64,000 nt of DNA from Salvator merianae (GCA_003586115.2 QVOM02000126.1:57642943-57706942), one strand, 5' to 3'. Positions 11,255 through 23,768 are shown, counted from the stretch's first letter. Numbers and translations: made by a program. The notes: a model not told the origin generated them from the letters alone.

Positions 11255-11276
11255 TTTACCTGCAAAGTTTACCTGC
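11251..11276. repeat. 13-bp direct duplication at the CR1 breakpoint
   Basis: AAAGTTTACCTGC occurs twice in tandem (11251-11263 and 11264-11276), exactly where CR1 homology stops. It is not repeated at the 3' end of the LINE, so it is not a simple target duplication. Confidence 0.7.
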
Positions 11277-11279
11277 AAC

Positions 11280-12525
11280 TTGGCAAGTGAAACCATTGAC
11301 AAGATAATGCTTTTTCCTACAAGGAGCAATAAATTCGATACACCAGAAGGTAGGTTACAGTGGTGATTGTACTTTCAAAATGTTTAATTTGTTACTTGAA
11401 ACCTCCGATCCAGTTTCCCTGAAATTTGAATGCCACAAAGCCCTACCATTGCTTCATGTTTCATGCCATGCTGCCTTAAACCTCCCAACTCACAGTGTTT
11501 GTAGTTCCCTGTTCCTAACTCATTCCCATATGCTTCTGTGGGTGATTCTGCCTTCCTAGTATGCTTGCTAGTATACCAGCCAGTGCAGAATTGCTTTTTC
11601 TGTCTAAAGGACCCTGCGGAAAATGGTTTGCAGTTCAAGCTACACCTGCCATCATGATCACTCCCCCACAGCCCTTCAAAATATAGAAATTCTATGCATG
11701 TTATTAATAGACAGGACCAACATAATGTCCAAAGCCAAATGGAGCTAGAGCATCCCATTGCTCTCCTTCTTATCTTTTCTATTTTCCTCTTACCTTCCAT
11801 GGAGTTCTTAGATATGTGTTTTGCAAAATACATAAATAAGAACTTTGTATTGCTGATTTTAAAATGCACCCAAAATGGGAACAGAACAGATGAAACAATG
11901 AATGCCAGTGAAATGTAAAGGAAATGGACTTAGGTTGTTTCCTTGGAGTCAAGGAAAGAAGACGTGCTGCCTCCAAGATTGGAACCAGCAATCCTGCTTT
12001 ATATTGGGGCCACTCACTACACTTGCTATCCCTATATCCTGTAGCACCCCTAAGAGGTTGTCTGTACTTAGGTTTGCTTGAGTAACAGTTGCACAAATGG
12101 TCCACAAAATCTCCCATATTGTAATGTCTGGAACATCAAACTTTCATAGGATTCTGGGTTGGGGAAAAGCGTTCATGGAAATTCTGCAAACTGGAAGTGG
12201 AAACGGTATTGCAGGAAGTGTGCAAAAATGCATAGAGAAGTTCTCACTCTCTTCCTACAAAACCTTGCAGACTCCGAAGAAACATGTGCCATGCAAACGT
12301 CACATGTTAAATATTAACAAGCCCAACAGGGACACCCAGCAATAATTATGCACCATGATTAGGCTATGGGGTGTGCAGAGTATAAGATAATATCAGATGC
12401 ACTAATATTTCTGACAGCAGTGTTTGCTTAGCAAGGTGAGACAGGGGTATGGCAATAGGTAGGAGATCAAAAATGGTTCAGCAGCCCCAAAGACAGATCA
12501 CCAATCTACACAAGTTGCTAAAGAA
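11280..12525. other. unique sequence, no gene seen
   Basis: Overlapping frames of 112 and 161 codons on the minus strand and shorter ones on the plus strand have no motif, no splice logic and mutually exclusive reading. I see no support for an exon. Confidence 0.35.
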
Positions 12526-12530
12526 ATCTT

Positions 12531-12574
12531 TCCTCCCTCCCTTTTTTTTCCCTCCCTCCCTCCCTCCCTCCCTC
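12531..12574. repeat. (CCCT)n pyrimidine tract
   Basis: TCCTCCCTCC, a T9 run, then six CCCT units. Confidence 0.85.
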
Positions 12575-12579
12575 TTTGT

Positions 12580-14985
12580 GATATGTGACACTGGAAAAGC
12601 ACTAGTTCAGTGATGGTTCTACTCTAATGCAGAAAATGTGACCCATGTCTGAAATTCTGAAAGAGTCCCTAGCAATCAATGTAAACAATACTAGGCTATC
12701 TGAACCAGTGGACTTAATTCAAAATGGGGGGGGGGATGTTCCTATGTTCCTATTAATATTTAAATATTTAATTCATGGGTATGATGTGGCTGAAAATGTA
12801 TTGAGGGAAACCCAAACTTTCTTTACTTTTCAAAGCAAATAGGAACTAGACTCCTTTGAGGCCCTGAAATGTTTAGAATAGATGTTTTTTTACTTTTATG
12901 CTTCCAATCTCCATCCAGAGCTGGAGTCATAACTTCACAAAGTGATTTTTCTGGCCTGACTTCTATACAGCAAGAGCCAGAAATCTCACACAAAACACTT
13001 GTTTTGAAGGTGGTGCCAGCCCGTTTCAGAGCCTTAAGAGGTTCAGTGCATCTAGGTTTTTTCTCATAATTAAACATGATCTCTGAACTGCTTTAGGGAA
13101 GCCATCTGAGTACATGAAAACATTAATATCGTTCTGATGGTCAGTGCTTATATTATTCAATTAAACACAGATATTTGCCTTCCATCAGGTTGCTTTTATG
13201 CTGAATTTTAAAGAAAGACAAAATGTCCTTTGGAGAGAATGTAAAACAAAGCATTTTCCCCCCTCCCTGCATAGTATTAAGATAATATTTTTTTTTTTAG
13301 TTTTTTTCTTTTACCATTGACTGGGGGAAGATTCCCCCGTTTCATATCTCCCTGAATACTTTCTGATAATACTTTGTATATTTTGAATCCCTATATGGCA
13401 TTCTGACCATTCATATATTGTGCTCTGGAGTACTTTCGAACACCCTGGGTTAAGATGCTGACCTGCATTATATGTCAACTTCAGCTCAGATTTGTTTAAA
13501 CAACTTTTCCACCTGCACGACTGGCCCCTTTTAGTAGCCAGTGTAATGCACCCATCCCCAAGGAGGCTGGGATTATAAATCATTATAATGCACATGTTGC
13601 AGCTACCAACAGACGAGGGGCCTAGAGTGGTGAAGCTTAGATGAAATAATACAGCCCACCCACATAAAGAGAGGAGAAAACATATCCCAGCTTTAAATAG
13701 CAAGGAGGGCTAGAGGTAAATGACTTTGGGCATGATCCAGCCAAGCACCTTGAAATCCCATCTGTACTGGCAGGAGAGATTTAAGTTATGTGCTCACTTT
13801 TGCCCTTAAAATTAATTGGATTCTGGAAGTGTTTAAGTTTAATGGGACTGTACCCTTTAGTATAAAAGGATGATGAGAGCTCAATGTTAGGAATACATGG
13901 AACAGGAAAGACCACTTTGCCAGAAGCCTGAGGCACCTTAACTGCTGTGTGGACAACTGAGCATAGACACACATCTGAGGCCCTGTAGCAGTAAGGGGAA
14001 CATTGCCACAGTTGAGTTGCTACTCACACCAGTAGAGCCCCCTCCTGGAATATGCAGAGTTCCCCTGAACTGTGACCAAAGGTGGGGCACAGTTACCTGT
14101 TTCCATGTGAACATTAAGCCTCAATGTTGGTCTTGGAATCACTTTATTCCTCCTCAGTGCATCCACAAGTGAGGGAAGGAGAATGCCACAGAAGTACCTT
14201 CCTTTGACTTACAACTGGATCACTCATGCAGCAGCCTGCAGGCCCTGGAGGACCAAATGGATGTGGAAGCATTTATACAGCCTGATCCTTGGCCTCTGCA
14301 AATGCCTTGGTAATTCATGGATACACAGTATAGGCAACACCAGTCTAAAGGAACTGATGGACTGACTCATTCTTAAGTTTTCAAATCAATTAAGTCATGC
14401 CTATGTAGGATGTACATCAAATGTTCTGTGAATGCATTTTGTTGGAAGCATCCTTTCTTAGCCGACTCCATTTGGCCCTCTCCTGTTCTTGCTTTGCACT
14501 CACCATCCCTTGGAACTGTTTCATTTATTCCCATTTCCCATTCTGATTTTGGAAAAGTTCCTGTTCTTGGACTAGTAAGGCATTTCCCCACCAAGACATC
14601 TTAACAGGAACATTACCTGTGGTACACCTCCAACACTGGGGACTGTCATTTACATGCCCACCACTGAAGTATCTTGGAGGGTACTGGTGCATGCATGATA
14701 CAGTCTTTTTTCTTTCTTTTTTTTTGCCCTCCTTGATAGCTGACTGCACGATTCAGGTATAGGAAGCCCTCCTCAATTCAGCTTGTAGAGGCTACATGCA
14801 ACCGTGGGTCAGATCTAGGGGACAGAGTGCTGTCACAGTGGGAAAATCACACTCTCCACTTAGTGTACCCTATTCCCTGCTTCAAGGTAACTTTGGAGGT
14901 TCAGAATGGAAGGATGTGTAAAACTCCACCAGGAGAACTACACCCCCCTGGTCCTGAATGTGACTTCCATGGATTCCTGAACCTG
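12580..14985. other. long unique block without recognised elements
   Basis: AT-rich sequence with a G9 run near 12726 and a T9 run near 13290. The 130-codon minus frame at 13311-13703 shows no homology I recognise. No repeat was identified. Confidence 0.35.
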
Positions 14986-14991
14986 GCCTAA

Positions 14992-15480
14992 GGTTGTTTC
15001 CACTTTGGAAATTAGTATCCTAGGACACAATAGGCTTGTCTGACCTGGGGTATACAAGTTGTACCAAGCTGGGACAGGTTGCTACTGGATGACCTGTTCT
15101 GCACCAGCTGTGACCACTGCCTCCAGAGAGCCCTTGGAGGCAGCATGGAAGCTTAGAGTTTCTGGCCTGGCTGTTTTGGGGTCAGACCCAGTTCTGGCAG
15201 TGCTTTATGGAGTCCTGTTGAAAAAGGTCCCCCTAGTATGCTGGACCATGAGGCTATGCCATCCACAGCCTCCATGGTCCAGTATACCAGCCTTGGGCTG
15301 GCTGTAGACCTCAATGTTGAAGTCTGCAGCTATACAGGATTAGGGTGCCATTTTGGGTGCCCTAGCCTGGTTCATACTTTGTCCAATGTGGCAAAGTGTG
15401 ATTGTGGAGTGGCCAGTCTTCTGCTAGCCTGAACTAGCATGCAGAAGGTAGAGGCCTAGACTGCCCAATGTGGAATGGGC
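14992..15480. mobile_element. family H element (PIF/Harbinger-like)
   Basis: The 489-bp element has left end GGTTGTTTCCACTTTGG and right end CCAATGTGGAATGGGC, inverted repeats with several mismatches. It is flanked by TAA (14989-14991) and TTA (15481-15483). Internal signatures are ACCAAGCTGGGACAG near 15063, also present at 39474, and the pair CTGGACCATGAGGC / GGTCCAGTATACCAG, which occurs in other H copies near 27530 and 39630. Confidence 0.7.
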
Positions 15481-15654
15481 TTAAATCTTATATTCATTAG
15501 CCACAGTGGCTAGGGATTATGGGATCTGTAGTCCAATAATTGAGTTTTTACAAACTCTAGTCATCTGCACATTTTCCTCTGCTTTACTGTATGTCATCAG
15601 ATATAATCTAGGTAGACATCTGTTGGAGGCATTTTGGTTCAGACTCCTGCATGA

Positions 15655-15710
15655 AGCAGGAGGTTGACTTGATGGCCTGCCTTAAATGGACTTTTATAAA
15701 TCTGTGATTC
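15655..15710 (+). mobile_element. decayed CR1 3' tail
   Basis: GCAGGAGGTTGACTTGATGG followed by CCT...TTTATAAATCTGTGATTC parallels the CR1 tail GCAGGGGATTGGACTCGATG...CTATGATTC seen intact at 24375-24431. Confidence 0.55.
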
Positions 15711-15719
15711 ACGTATGGC

Positions 15720-17900
15720 TTAAGGCAATTTCTTTCTTATATATAGAAATGGAAACCCAAGCCTAGCAAGCAGTTAAAATGATAGCAAGAGAGAAATGAG
15801 AGAAACACCATTCATAAATCGGAATGATACATAAACCTGTTCTTCCTATTTCCATATGTATGGTTGATGGTAAGCCTTATTCGTTATCCTTTCCCTTTGG
15901 CATTCTAGTTGCTCTACACAGAAGTACATCTGTGTTGAAAACATCATCTGTATAAATATAGCATTGCCATATGGAATCCAGGTCAATTTCTTATGTTTTT
16001 TAACATTGATGTGAAAAAGGGAATTTCACTGGTGTTGCCTCCTACAGGGGGGGCTCAGCTCCACGCTAAAACAACCAGCACACAGATTTGCTGAGTTCAA
16101 TGGTGAACTAAGTTCCACACAACAGCGTGTTGCTGCAGCTTTCTGAATGAAGTGTTAGCATACAGTTCTTCCTGATGCTAGATTGGGCTCAGCTTCTGAA
16201 CCAGCTTGCATTGGCTTGGCAATTTTCAAATATGGTGCCCAATTTTAGTGCCGTCTTTATTTCAGGTAGTTGCAAAGATTTTATGCTCTTGTAAGGGCCC
16301 GTTCACCACTGAACTGAGCTGAGAGAGAGGGGTTCAGCACAGTAAAGCACCCTTCCTGCACGTCCCTGTTGCCTGTCTATTGAAATCCTCTTGTCTGAAT
16401 TTTTAGTGAAAACATAGGAACCTTCAGATGGATTCAATATAATAACTTTATTTGAAGTCTGCTGGTGCCACAAATACAGAAAGAATTGTGTGTGTGTGCG
16501 TTTTGTTTTCTTTTCCTTTGTGTAGTTCCTGGGGAAGAGACATTTGTAGGATTCTTTTCCAGGTGAAAGATTTCAGTCTGTCATCAAGTTGCCACTGACT
16601 CTTCTATTTCCTAAATTAAAGAAATGAGTTCATTTTAATTGCAGCTTCTTATAGATCCTCTGTTCCTGAATTAATCCTAATAACCTTTGTACCTGTTTCA
16701 GTCTGACTTCCTTCTGGAACCAGGCTGAGGTAGTTTTTATTAATAGAAATATTTCATCTTCAGAGCACTCTGACAACATTCCTTACTTTTCCTACAGCTG
16801 AATCTCAAGGTGCATCCACATGGCCAAAAAAGGCTGCAAAGAAAGAGCCCAAGGGAATACCAGGACCACATGTTGCTGTACCCATTGGACCCACAGCCTA
16901 ACCCTCAGAGTGGTAAGCACCCTCAGAAGTGACCACCATGAAGGTGCTTGCCACCCTCATTCACTCCTGCCACTACCATGCAGAGGGATAGCAGTGGCAA
17001 GAGCCATATACCTGCTCCATTTTGCAATTGGACCTATTATAGGAAGTACAGAAAATGGCCCACTTCCAGCTATCCCTTAATGGGCCCGGGTGGAAAATTC
17101 AGATCCGGTGAACTTTTGCTCATGACTTTATATTTTCATGCAGATGTATAAATAATGTGCAAAAGGGTCTTGAGTTCCAGCCTCTGAAATAGATCCATAT
17201 CTGATGGAAGCTGTGTGGCATTTCAGTATTTCCAGTTGCACATTGCAATTACTTATTTCTATACAAATCATTCTCATTTCATTATTGTTTCCCCTCTGCT
17301 CTCTCCCCCTCCAAATTCTTTTATTTAGGAGGAATCATATTTCTGATTAATCGCATACAACTGCTTTTGTCTATTTTCTTCTGTTGCTTGATGCGCATTG
17401 ACTAACCCACCTGTTGTGTACTGGGGAAATCAGGAGTAACAAAGACTAGCTCTGTAAAACTGCACTGAAGAGGCAAATTACAGGATCATTATGAGCTTCT
17501 TGCATGAAAATCCTTAGGTAAACACAGTGTTTAACTCAGTGAACAGGGCTTCCAAAGTTGGCAGGTTTTCGTTTAGGTAATGGATAACCTTACATGCAAC
17601 TCTAGAGTGTTACTTCTATGAACTAATAACGAGAATTTTAGTAGAGCCAAGTGTGAGGGCACGGATATTATTAAAAGAGTACAAACACAAAAGGGCAGGC
17701 ACAACCAAGATGTTATGCCTAAGGATTTAAATTCAGTTTCCTGTAGAAGTATGTAAAATCTGCCAAAAGACAAATTGGTTTCCAGGGTAGCATTCGAAAA
17801 GAGTGATCATATATCCTTTAGACTCAAAGTACAGAAATTCATGCATATCTTTGAGCGTTTGTAGGTGCAAATATTTAAAAGTTTTTGCGTTGAAAGTGCA
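15720..17900. other. unique sequence with possible unclassified MITE remnants
   Basis: GGTGCATCCACATGGCC at 16811 resembles the outer end of the B/E group of fold-back elements, but I found no matching right end. No exon is supported; frames of 60-86 codons are motif-free. Confidence 0.3.
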
Positions 17901-18249
17901 CTATGATTTCACAATGATAAATGGTGTGTGTGCACGTGTGCACATGCGTGTGTGGTACATATGGAAACCCTCTCCATGGGCTTTCTTTCTGACCCATTGT
18001 GAAATAGTTTCTCCAAAACCTTTAGATGTGATTAATTTAATTAATCCTACAGACTTTTCTACAGGAACTCTTGCAGAATTAACATTTAAAGTTGAAACTT
18101 TACGTGTAGGATGGCAATCTGAAAATATAATAAAAAGAAATAATATACAAACCATAGAATATGTTACAGTAATAGAACAAGTCAGAACGCAACACACATT
18201 TTATGCTGCTAGTGATGGAGGTGACTTTTTCCAAGATGGAATTGACTAT

Positions 18250-18329
18250 TGCCATTATAAAACATTCATGTTAGGAAGTCCATAATGGACACATTATGGA
18301 CTTCCTAACATGCATGTTTTATAATGGCA
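18250..18329. repeat. 80-bp near-perfect hairpin (possible mariner-type MITE)
   Basis: Two 38-base arms (18250-18287 and 18292-18329) are complementary with a single mismatch and are separated by the 4-base loop GACA. The dinucleotide TA stands at 18247-18248 and at 18331-18332. Allowing one extra base at each end, the structure could be a Tc1/mariner MITE with a TA target duplication, similar in size and design to the ~80-bp mammalian MADE1. A template-switch (fold-back synthesis) event, or a young miRNA-like hairpin, are alternatives. A G12 run follows at 18336. Confidence 0.85.
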
Positions 18330-18451
18330 GTATTTGGGGGGGGGGGGCATGGGAGAGAAACATGCCCAGATACAATCTCTAGACTTCATGTTTCATCTGC
18401 AAGGATCCCAGCCTGTTCCTGTGACACTTGTCTCTCCATGTATGGCTCCAT

Positions 18452-18537
18452 TTTTCTTCTTTTCCTCCTCCTCCTCCTCCTTCCTCTTCTTTTTGTTCTC
18501 CTCCTCCTCTTCCTTCCTCTTCCTTCTTGTTCGTAAG
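18452..18537. repeat. (TCC)n/(TTC)n pyrimidine-rich tract
   Basis: Alternating TCC, CTT and TTCC units span about 85 bases. The leucine/serine-rich frames crossing it are artefacts of the repeat. Confidence 0.85.
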
Positions 18538-18539
18538 TA

Positions 18540-21045
18540 GAGTTTTACTTGTGTTCAGTGCTTCAGTCAGTGCAAGATTTCAATAATTAGTACACACTCT
18601 GGCATCCCCCTGGTTTAGTGCAATTATTTACAATTATTTTTTTTTTCTCAGTCTCTACACCATAGTATGTACATAGTCAATGAAAACTATAAGTTTACGG
18701 GAGAGCTGGTCACACAGGTGCTTCTGGTATCTCTGTGTTTCTTTGCCTGTTCCTATAAGCATATTAAAGGATAAAGCTAATAAAAAATCAGCAGAAGAAA
18801 AGCATCTAAAAGCTCATAGACATAATATTGATGTTTTTGGGACATGATTCAGTAGGTGCTTAATATAAGAGACATCTGGATATTAGCAGAGAGAGACTGG
18901 CACCATCACAAAAGAAACATCTTCTGTATAAGCTGTTAGAACCATAAAAAAGACCTCACCTAATGATCTTAAAGGTTAGGTTGGCATAACCTAGGAAAGT
19001 CACCCTTTCAGCTATATGGGTACAAACTTATTTAGAATTTAAATTAAAGCTAATGTCTTGAATTAGGAAACCAACTGTAGGCAAACCCGAACCTGTGTTA
19101 CATGCATTTTTTCTGGGAAAAGCAGCAATGCTCATGTATGTCTATTTTACTATATTAGATCTAAAAAACATTATCCAAGTACATTCAGAGTGCAAGGAGA
19201 GTGCAGTTTCTAAACAGATGCTGCCTTCTTCTCCTGCCATGCTGGCATAAGGACCTGAAGAGAACTTGAATGACAGAGAGGGAGAAAAAGCTTTCAGAGC
19301 TCTTCCTCTGGCCCTGCTGCCACCACACTGCTGTCTTGCCATCCAAGTAAACTTACTAGTTTCTCCAGTAGCCACTTAATCAGTCTGCAAGTTCAAGGAC
19401 CCCCTGCCATCAAGATTGGCTGTCATTTTGATGGGAGGTGAAGGAGGCTGCCCCTGCCCATCAAGAGGCAACTGCCTCCCAACCACATTGCTGCCAGAGA
19501 TTCACCAGTGGTGATCTTGATTGTTGGACTGCCCCTCCTGTTGTCAAGATCACTGCTAGGGAATCCCCAGTGGTGATCTTGACAGGAGAGGCAGCAGTTG
19601 GCATGTGATCAGCATGCCTCCACATTAAGTATAGTGCTACAAACATAGAACTATTCTTAATGTGCAAGAAGAGGAAGCACTACACTTGTAATGTTCCTCA
19701 CCTGATATGTGGATATTGCCTCAGTTTCACAAACTAAACTGCAGTTCAGAACAATATCTATCACCCGTTTCCTTTCAACTTATGCCAGGCATATTAATGA
19801 CATATTCTGCAGTTGTCTGCCTTTCTGGCTGAACACTTGATTATTGCTTTTAGGCTGTGGAAGGGGCCAGTGAAGCTTCCTTTTGTTTTAATTTATTACA
19901 TTAAAAAAAAAATCTCCATACATACTCCAAGATGGGGTCTCCCACTGAAGCACATGTTAGGTTTAGATCTTCTTCAGCTTCAGAGACAAACTTGATTGGA
20001 TGAACATAGCATATAATCTTAACTAATGAACAATCATCAAATAGCTTCTATCATTTTCTTCAGCAGGTTTTCTCAACCTGGTGTCCTCAGCTGATGATAG
20101 CTGTAGACTAAACATCTGGAGGAAACTACGTTAGAGAAGATTATACTTCAGTTATACTAGCACGGTGCCCAAAAGTTTTGCATGTTAATGTCAGTCATAA
20201 CATTGGAACTTTTTTTCCTCCTTCTTTCCATTAAACACAACTGATATTGTGATGACTGCTCTTGGCAAGTAGCTAATCAATTGTATTTGCATGCCAAAAA
20301 GACCAGGCATTGCTGGCCAGCAAGAAGTTGTAAAACATATAGTCATTTTCTCAGTTCCTCATGCAAGCTTTCATCTTTTCTGCTCCCATATGTTACAAGG
20401 AAAAAAATGTTGTATTGATCTGAGCACACAAACTATGATGATTATAGACGTATCTGATACATATTTTGAAGCTGAGGTTCTGTTTTACAATAGCTCATTA
20501 CTTATACTTCATTCCAGTTAAAAGCATCCCAGAATTAGTTTTGGGATGCTGGACTGCTTTTTAAAAATCTGTATTTGTATGTGTTATGTGCAGTGGTTTA
20601 GTTCTGAGCAGAGCTGCATCTGTTACTAGTGAGAAAAAAGTGGGAAAATTTAGGACATGAAACTTGTTTTCTCTCACACACACCTTTCTGTTCCACTAAA
20701 AGGTGGATAGCTTCACCAGGCCTGTTTGAAATACCATAATTTATAATCACTGCACAAGTGATTCTGTAAAACAGATATATAAAATTACAGTTAGAAATAC
20801 AGAAATTCTAATGTTTGCCAGATGATAATCCTGCAAGTTTATGTGCTTAGAATTCAGACCAGTGACCTCTGTTACCTTCCCACATCACAAGATAGAATGG
20901 ATAATAAGATTATTCTACTACACCATATGCCAAGTACATTTGACTTTTATTCTACAAGACATACACCTGTGCAGCATCTAAAAGTGTGTACATTGTGTAC
21001 TTGCCCCACCGACTATCAAACTGTAGATCTTTTCCGTTGCCTCCC
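18540..21045. other. unique sequence with an imperfect inverted repeat
   Basis: Around 19534-19591 the block CCTCCTG...TCAAGATCAC is followed by GTGATCTTGACAGGAG, an imperfect hairpin. A second copy of CCAGTGGTGATCTTGA lies just upstream at 19505. It may be a degraded fold-back element. The rest shows nothing recognisable. Confidence 0.4.
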
Positions 21046-21049
21046 TTTT

Positions 21050-21385
21050 AGCATAAGAACAGAAGCTCTGCTGAATCATGCCATAGTCTATTTAGTCCAG
21101 CATTCTGTCTCACACATTGGCCCACCAATTGTTTCTGGGCATTCTCAAGCAGAAGACAAATGTAAAACCTTCAATTTCTCTCAACTCCCTGCAAATGGCC
21201 TTTAGAGGTATCCAGCCTGTCTCTCCAACCTGAAGATGGTACGTAGGCATCATTCTAGTAGCCTTTGATACATCTGCCCCCTTTTAAAGCCATTCAGGTT
21301 AGTGAGTGTCACCACCCCCACCATGATTATTCTTGGAACCATCAGATAATGCTATAAAATTGGGCCTTCACATTTCATCCCTTTG
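21050..21385 (-). mobile_element. CR1-like LINE 3' region, old copy
   Basis: From GCATAAGAACAGAAG at 21051 the sequence follows the reverse-complement 3' region of the second CR1 group: AGTCCAGCATTCTGTCTCAC, CACCAATTGTTTCTGGGC, ATTCTCAAGCAGAAGAC, GGCATCATTCTAGTAGCC. The same order is found at 32135 and 54541. Confidence 0.75.
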
Positions 21386-21796
21386 TTATAAAAGGGGAAG
21401 CATTTGTTAACATTTTCTTGTAGCCCAGGCGGTCTGCCAAGGATGCCAGATGGAAAGGAGAATAGGATTTCTGAGTTTTAAAAGTTGCGTGGAAATTAAA
21501 GGTGCAAGAACCCCCTGGCCACCTTCTCTATCATGCTATCTGGAAAGGATTCAGAGTCTGAATTTAATAAATAAGATCAGTGACACACACAGGCAAGGAA
21601 GTGGTGTCCAGGCACTCTGTATTTCAAAAAATGGTTCCCTATTTAGTAATGCTACACACAACTTCTAATAAGGAGCATTCCTTGAAATAGGTAAGAGGCA
21701 GGAAGCCTAGAGCCAGCTATGCAATTTGGCTTCAGAATACTCCTCAGACAAAAAGAGCATTTGAATTCCCCTGAACCTGGTTCAAGCACTTTCATG

Positions 21797-21827
21797 TTTC
21801 TCTTTCCCTTTCCCTTTCCCTTTCCCT
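21797..21827. repeat. (CTTTCC)n tract
   Basis: About four and a half six-base units. Confidence 0.85.
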
Positions 21828-21829
21828 AC

Positions 21830-22840
21830 ATGTTGCAAACATATTGGATATTTTTGTACCTTACACTCCTCAGTGCATTTTATGTTCTCAGCATGTGGCA
21901 TGTTATGTTATTTGAGTACGCTGTAATGACATTGAGTAACTAGAGATGGGAGAAACAGTTCAGTCTAAATAGGAACCAGCCCAAACCTTTGCCCACCCAA
22001 AAATGACCTCAACCCAGGCCTTTCTCTTTGCCGCCATGATTGGTTCAGAGAGGTCAGCTGTTGGACTGTCAGCTGGTGGCCAGACATGAGAACAGACAAA
22101 CCCAATTAGTGCTTTCCTCCCTCATCTGGAGGTTAAACATACTTTGTGTGCTCCTTCTACATTATTGCAATTGAGACTTGAATCAAGACCCTCATGCTCT
22201 GAAGGTAGCAGCTTCTGCCACATGGAAGCTAATGGAGGCCTCTTTTCACCTGAATCAGTAGCGAGAGGCAAATGCAAAGTTCTCAGATGAAGTCTTCTGC
22301 AGCAACATGCCTTCCTAGTATCTTTCTTTTACCTGACAATTTTTGACAATTTATTCTATGGCTTGTATCATCCTTAGCTTTTTCTTATTAGAAGCTCTAT
22401 TTACAGTTGATTTCCAGTAGGGAGCCTCAAACAGTAAATGCTAATAAGAAACCAAGCATTTCATTCTCAGCTCCAGTGAACAATTTTGTTCGACTCTCTT
22501 ACCATTAGCTGATTTGCTGCATGAAATGGATTCAAGTTTGCTGGTGGAAATGAGGAAGAAATATTTGATGCCTGTTCAATTTCAACCAGATTTTTAAAGA
22601 TCTCTCTATAGCAGAATTTGAGATGTTCATATAGGTTTCCAGTTGCATGAATTTCTTTTTGTACAGATTTCTGTATCTTTTTTCAAATGGACACCGAGGA
22701 ATGTGTACGAGCAGATTTCTGCAGGTTTTTCACTCATTCTAAATGTATGTATTCTGCATATATGTATCTGTACATTATTTTGCAAAATTACACATTTGAA
22801 TGACATACAGGTGTTTATGAATATGATTCCAAATGCACAC
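21830..22840. other. unique sequence, nothing recognised
   Basis: Both-strand frames of 90-104 codons around 22627-22957 overlap each other and extend into the D2 copy. They are treated as chance. Confidence 0.35.
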
Positions 22841-22844
22841 ATTG

Positions 22845-23247
22845 TGGGCCAGATTCCACACACACCCCTGGGAGAACTGGAGTCAAAGATGCCAGACATT
22901 TTATCCTCGCATGTGCCTTACCATATCCTGAAGCCCCAGGGAATCTCTTCCTCATAAACACCAAGCATGACTCTTTCAGTTGCATTGGGAGGAGACACAG
23001 AGGAGGGAATTAAAGTCAATTGTAGCATGGGAACAAAAGCTGCTGGTGATCAACCAGTCAAGGCCCCAGAAAGCCAGGCAGGTGATTGACCAATCAGTGG
23101 TGAGCACTTATTAGGAAGGCATTGCCAGACTTTGAGACAAAGGAAGAGCAAAGTGTGGAAATAACAAGTAGGATAATTCTTTTAACTGCTTGAAGGGGCA
23201 TGCTTTCTAACAGGGGTAATTGAAAAATGTCCTTTCTGATTGTACCC
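22845..23247. mobile_element. family D2 element, diverged copy
   Basis: It aligns by eye with the 7339-7973 element over its length. Shared blocks are GCCTTACCATATCCTGAAGC vs GCCTTACCATGTCCCAAAGC, ACCAATCAGTGGTGAGCA vs CCTAATCAATGGCGAGCA, and AGGAAGGCATT vs AGGGAAGGCATT. The right-end block AGGGGTAATTGAAAAATG runs into a decayed terminus TTTCTGATTGTACCC. About 230 bases of the longer copy are absent here. Confidence 0.6.
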
Positions 23248-23644
23248 TTTGTGTTTTGTTTGTAATACAGGTATAGGTAGAGTTTTCATATAAACACATT
23301 TTGAGTGTCCTTTTATATGCATAGAAGATAAGAATATAATTTGCTACCATAAGATTTTGTTTGGTGCAGCTTGAGAAATATTTCAGCTTTCAAACACAAC
23401 CAAGAACATAATAAAATCTGTCTAGACTTTTGTAGTCACAAATTTTTAATGTTTCCATTCTGATTCCATCACGGAGGTGAAGTTTTATTTTTCCAGTTCT
23501 GTACAAATTCAAATATGCATAGGAGCAGATTTCAGCAAATGTCATATCCTTCTGAATGCAAAGCATAAACATTTAAATTATTCCTGAAGTGCATTTGAAT
23601 GCATCTGTGGATTTATCAGGAACTGGGGGGAAAGCTTACCCTCC

Positions 23645-23768
23645 CCAGGTTTTTGCACTGTTACTATTTTTAGTGTGTGCATTTTGCAGTCTATTTTTTA
23701 CTGTTGTAACCCACCCTGAGACCTTTGGGTACAGGGTGGGATAAAAATGCAAATAAATAAATAAATAA
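23645..23768 (+). mobile_element. L2-like 3' tail ending in (AAAT)n
   Basis: CACTGTTACTATTTTTAGTG, then TTGTAACCCACCCTGAGACC, TTTGGGTACAGGGTGGGAT and AAAAATGCAAATAAATAAA. The element at 53340-53470 repeats the same order almost base for base. Confidence 0.7.

Noticed and set aside
11384..12117. 161- and 112-codon minus-strand frames as possible exons
   Set aside because: No domain, no convincing splice sites in frame, and they overlap each other in different frames.
16806..17110. B/E-type MITE starting GGTGCATCCACATGGCC
   Set aside because: No complementary right end or TTA-type duplication was found.
17803..18330. Endogenous viral element (frame next to a terminal-type hairpin)
   Set aside because: No viral motif is recognisable; the hairpin is more simply explained as a MITE or template switch. 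The frame is kept only as a low-interest observation.
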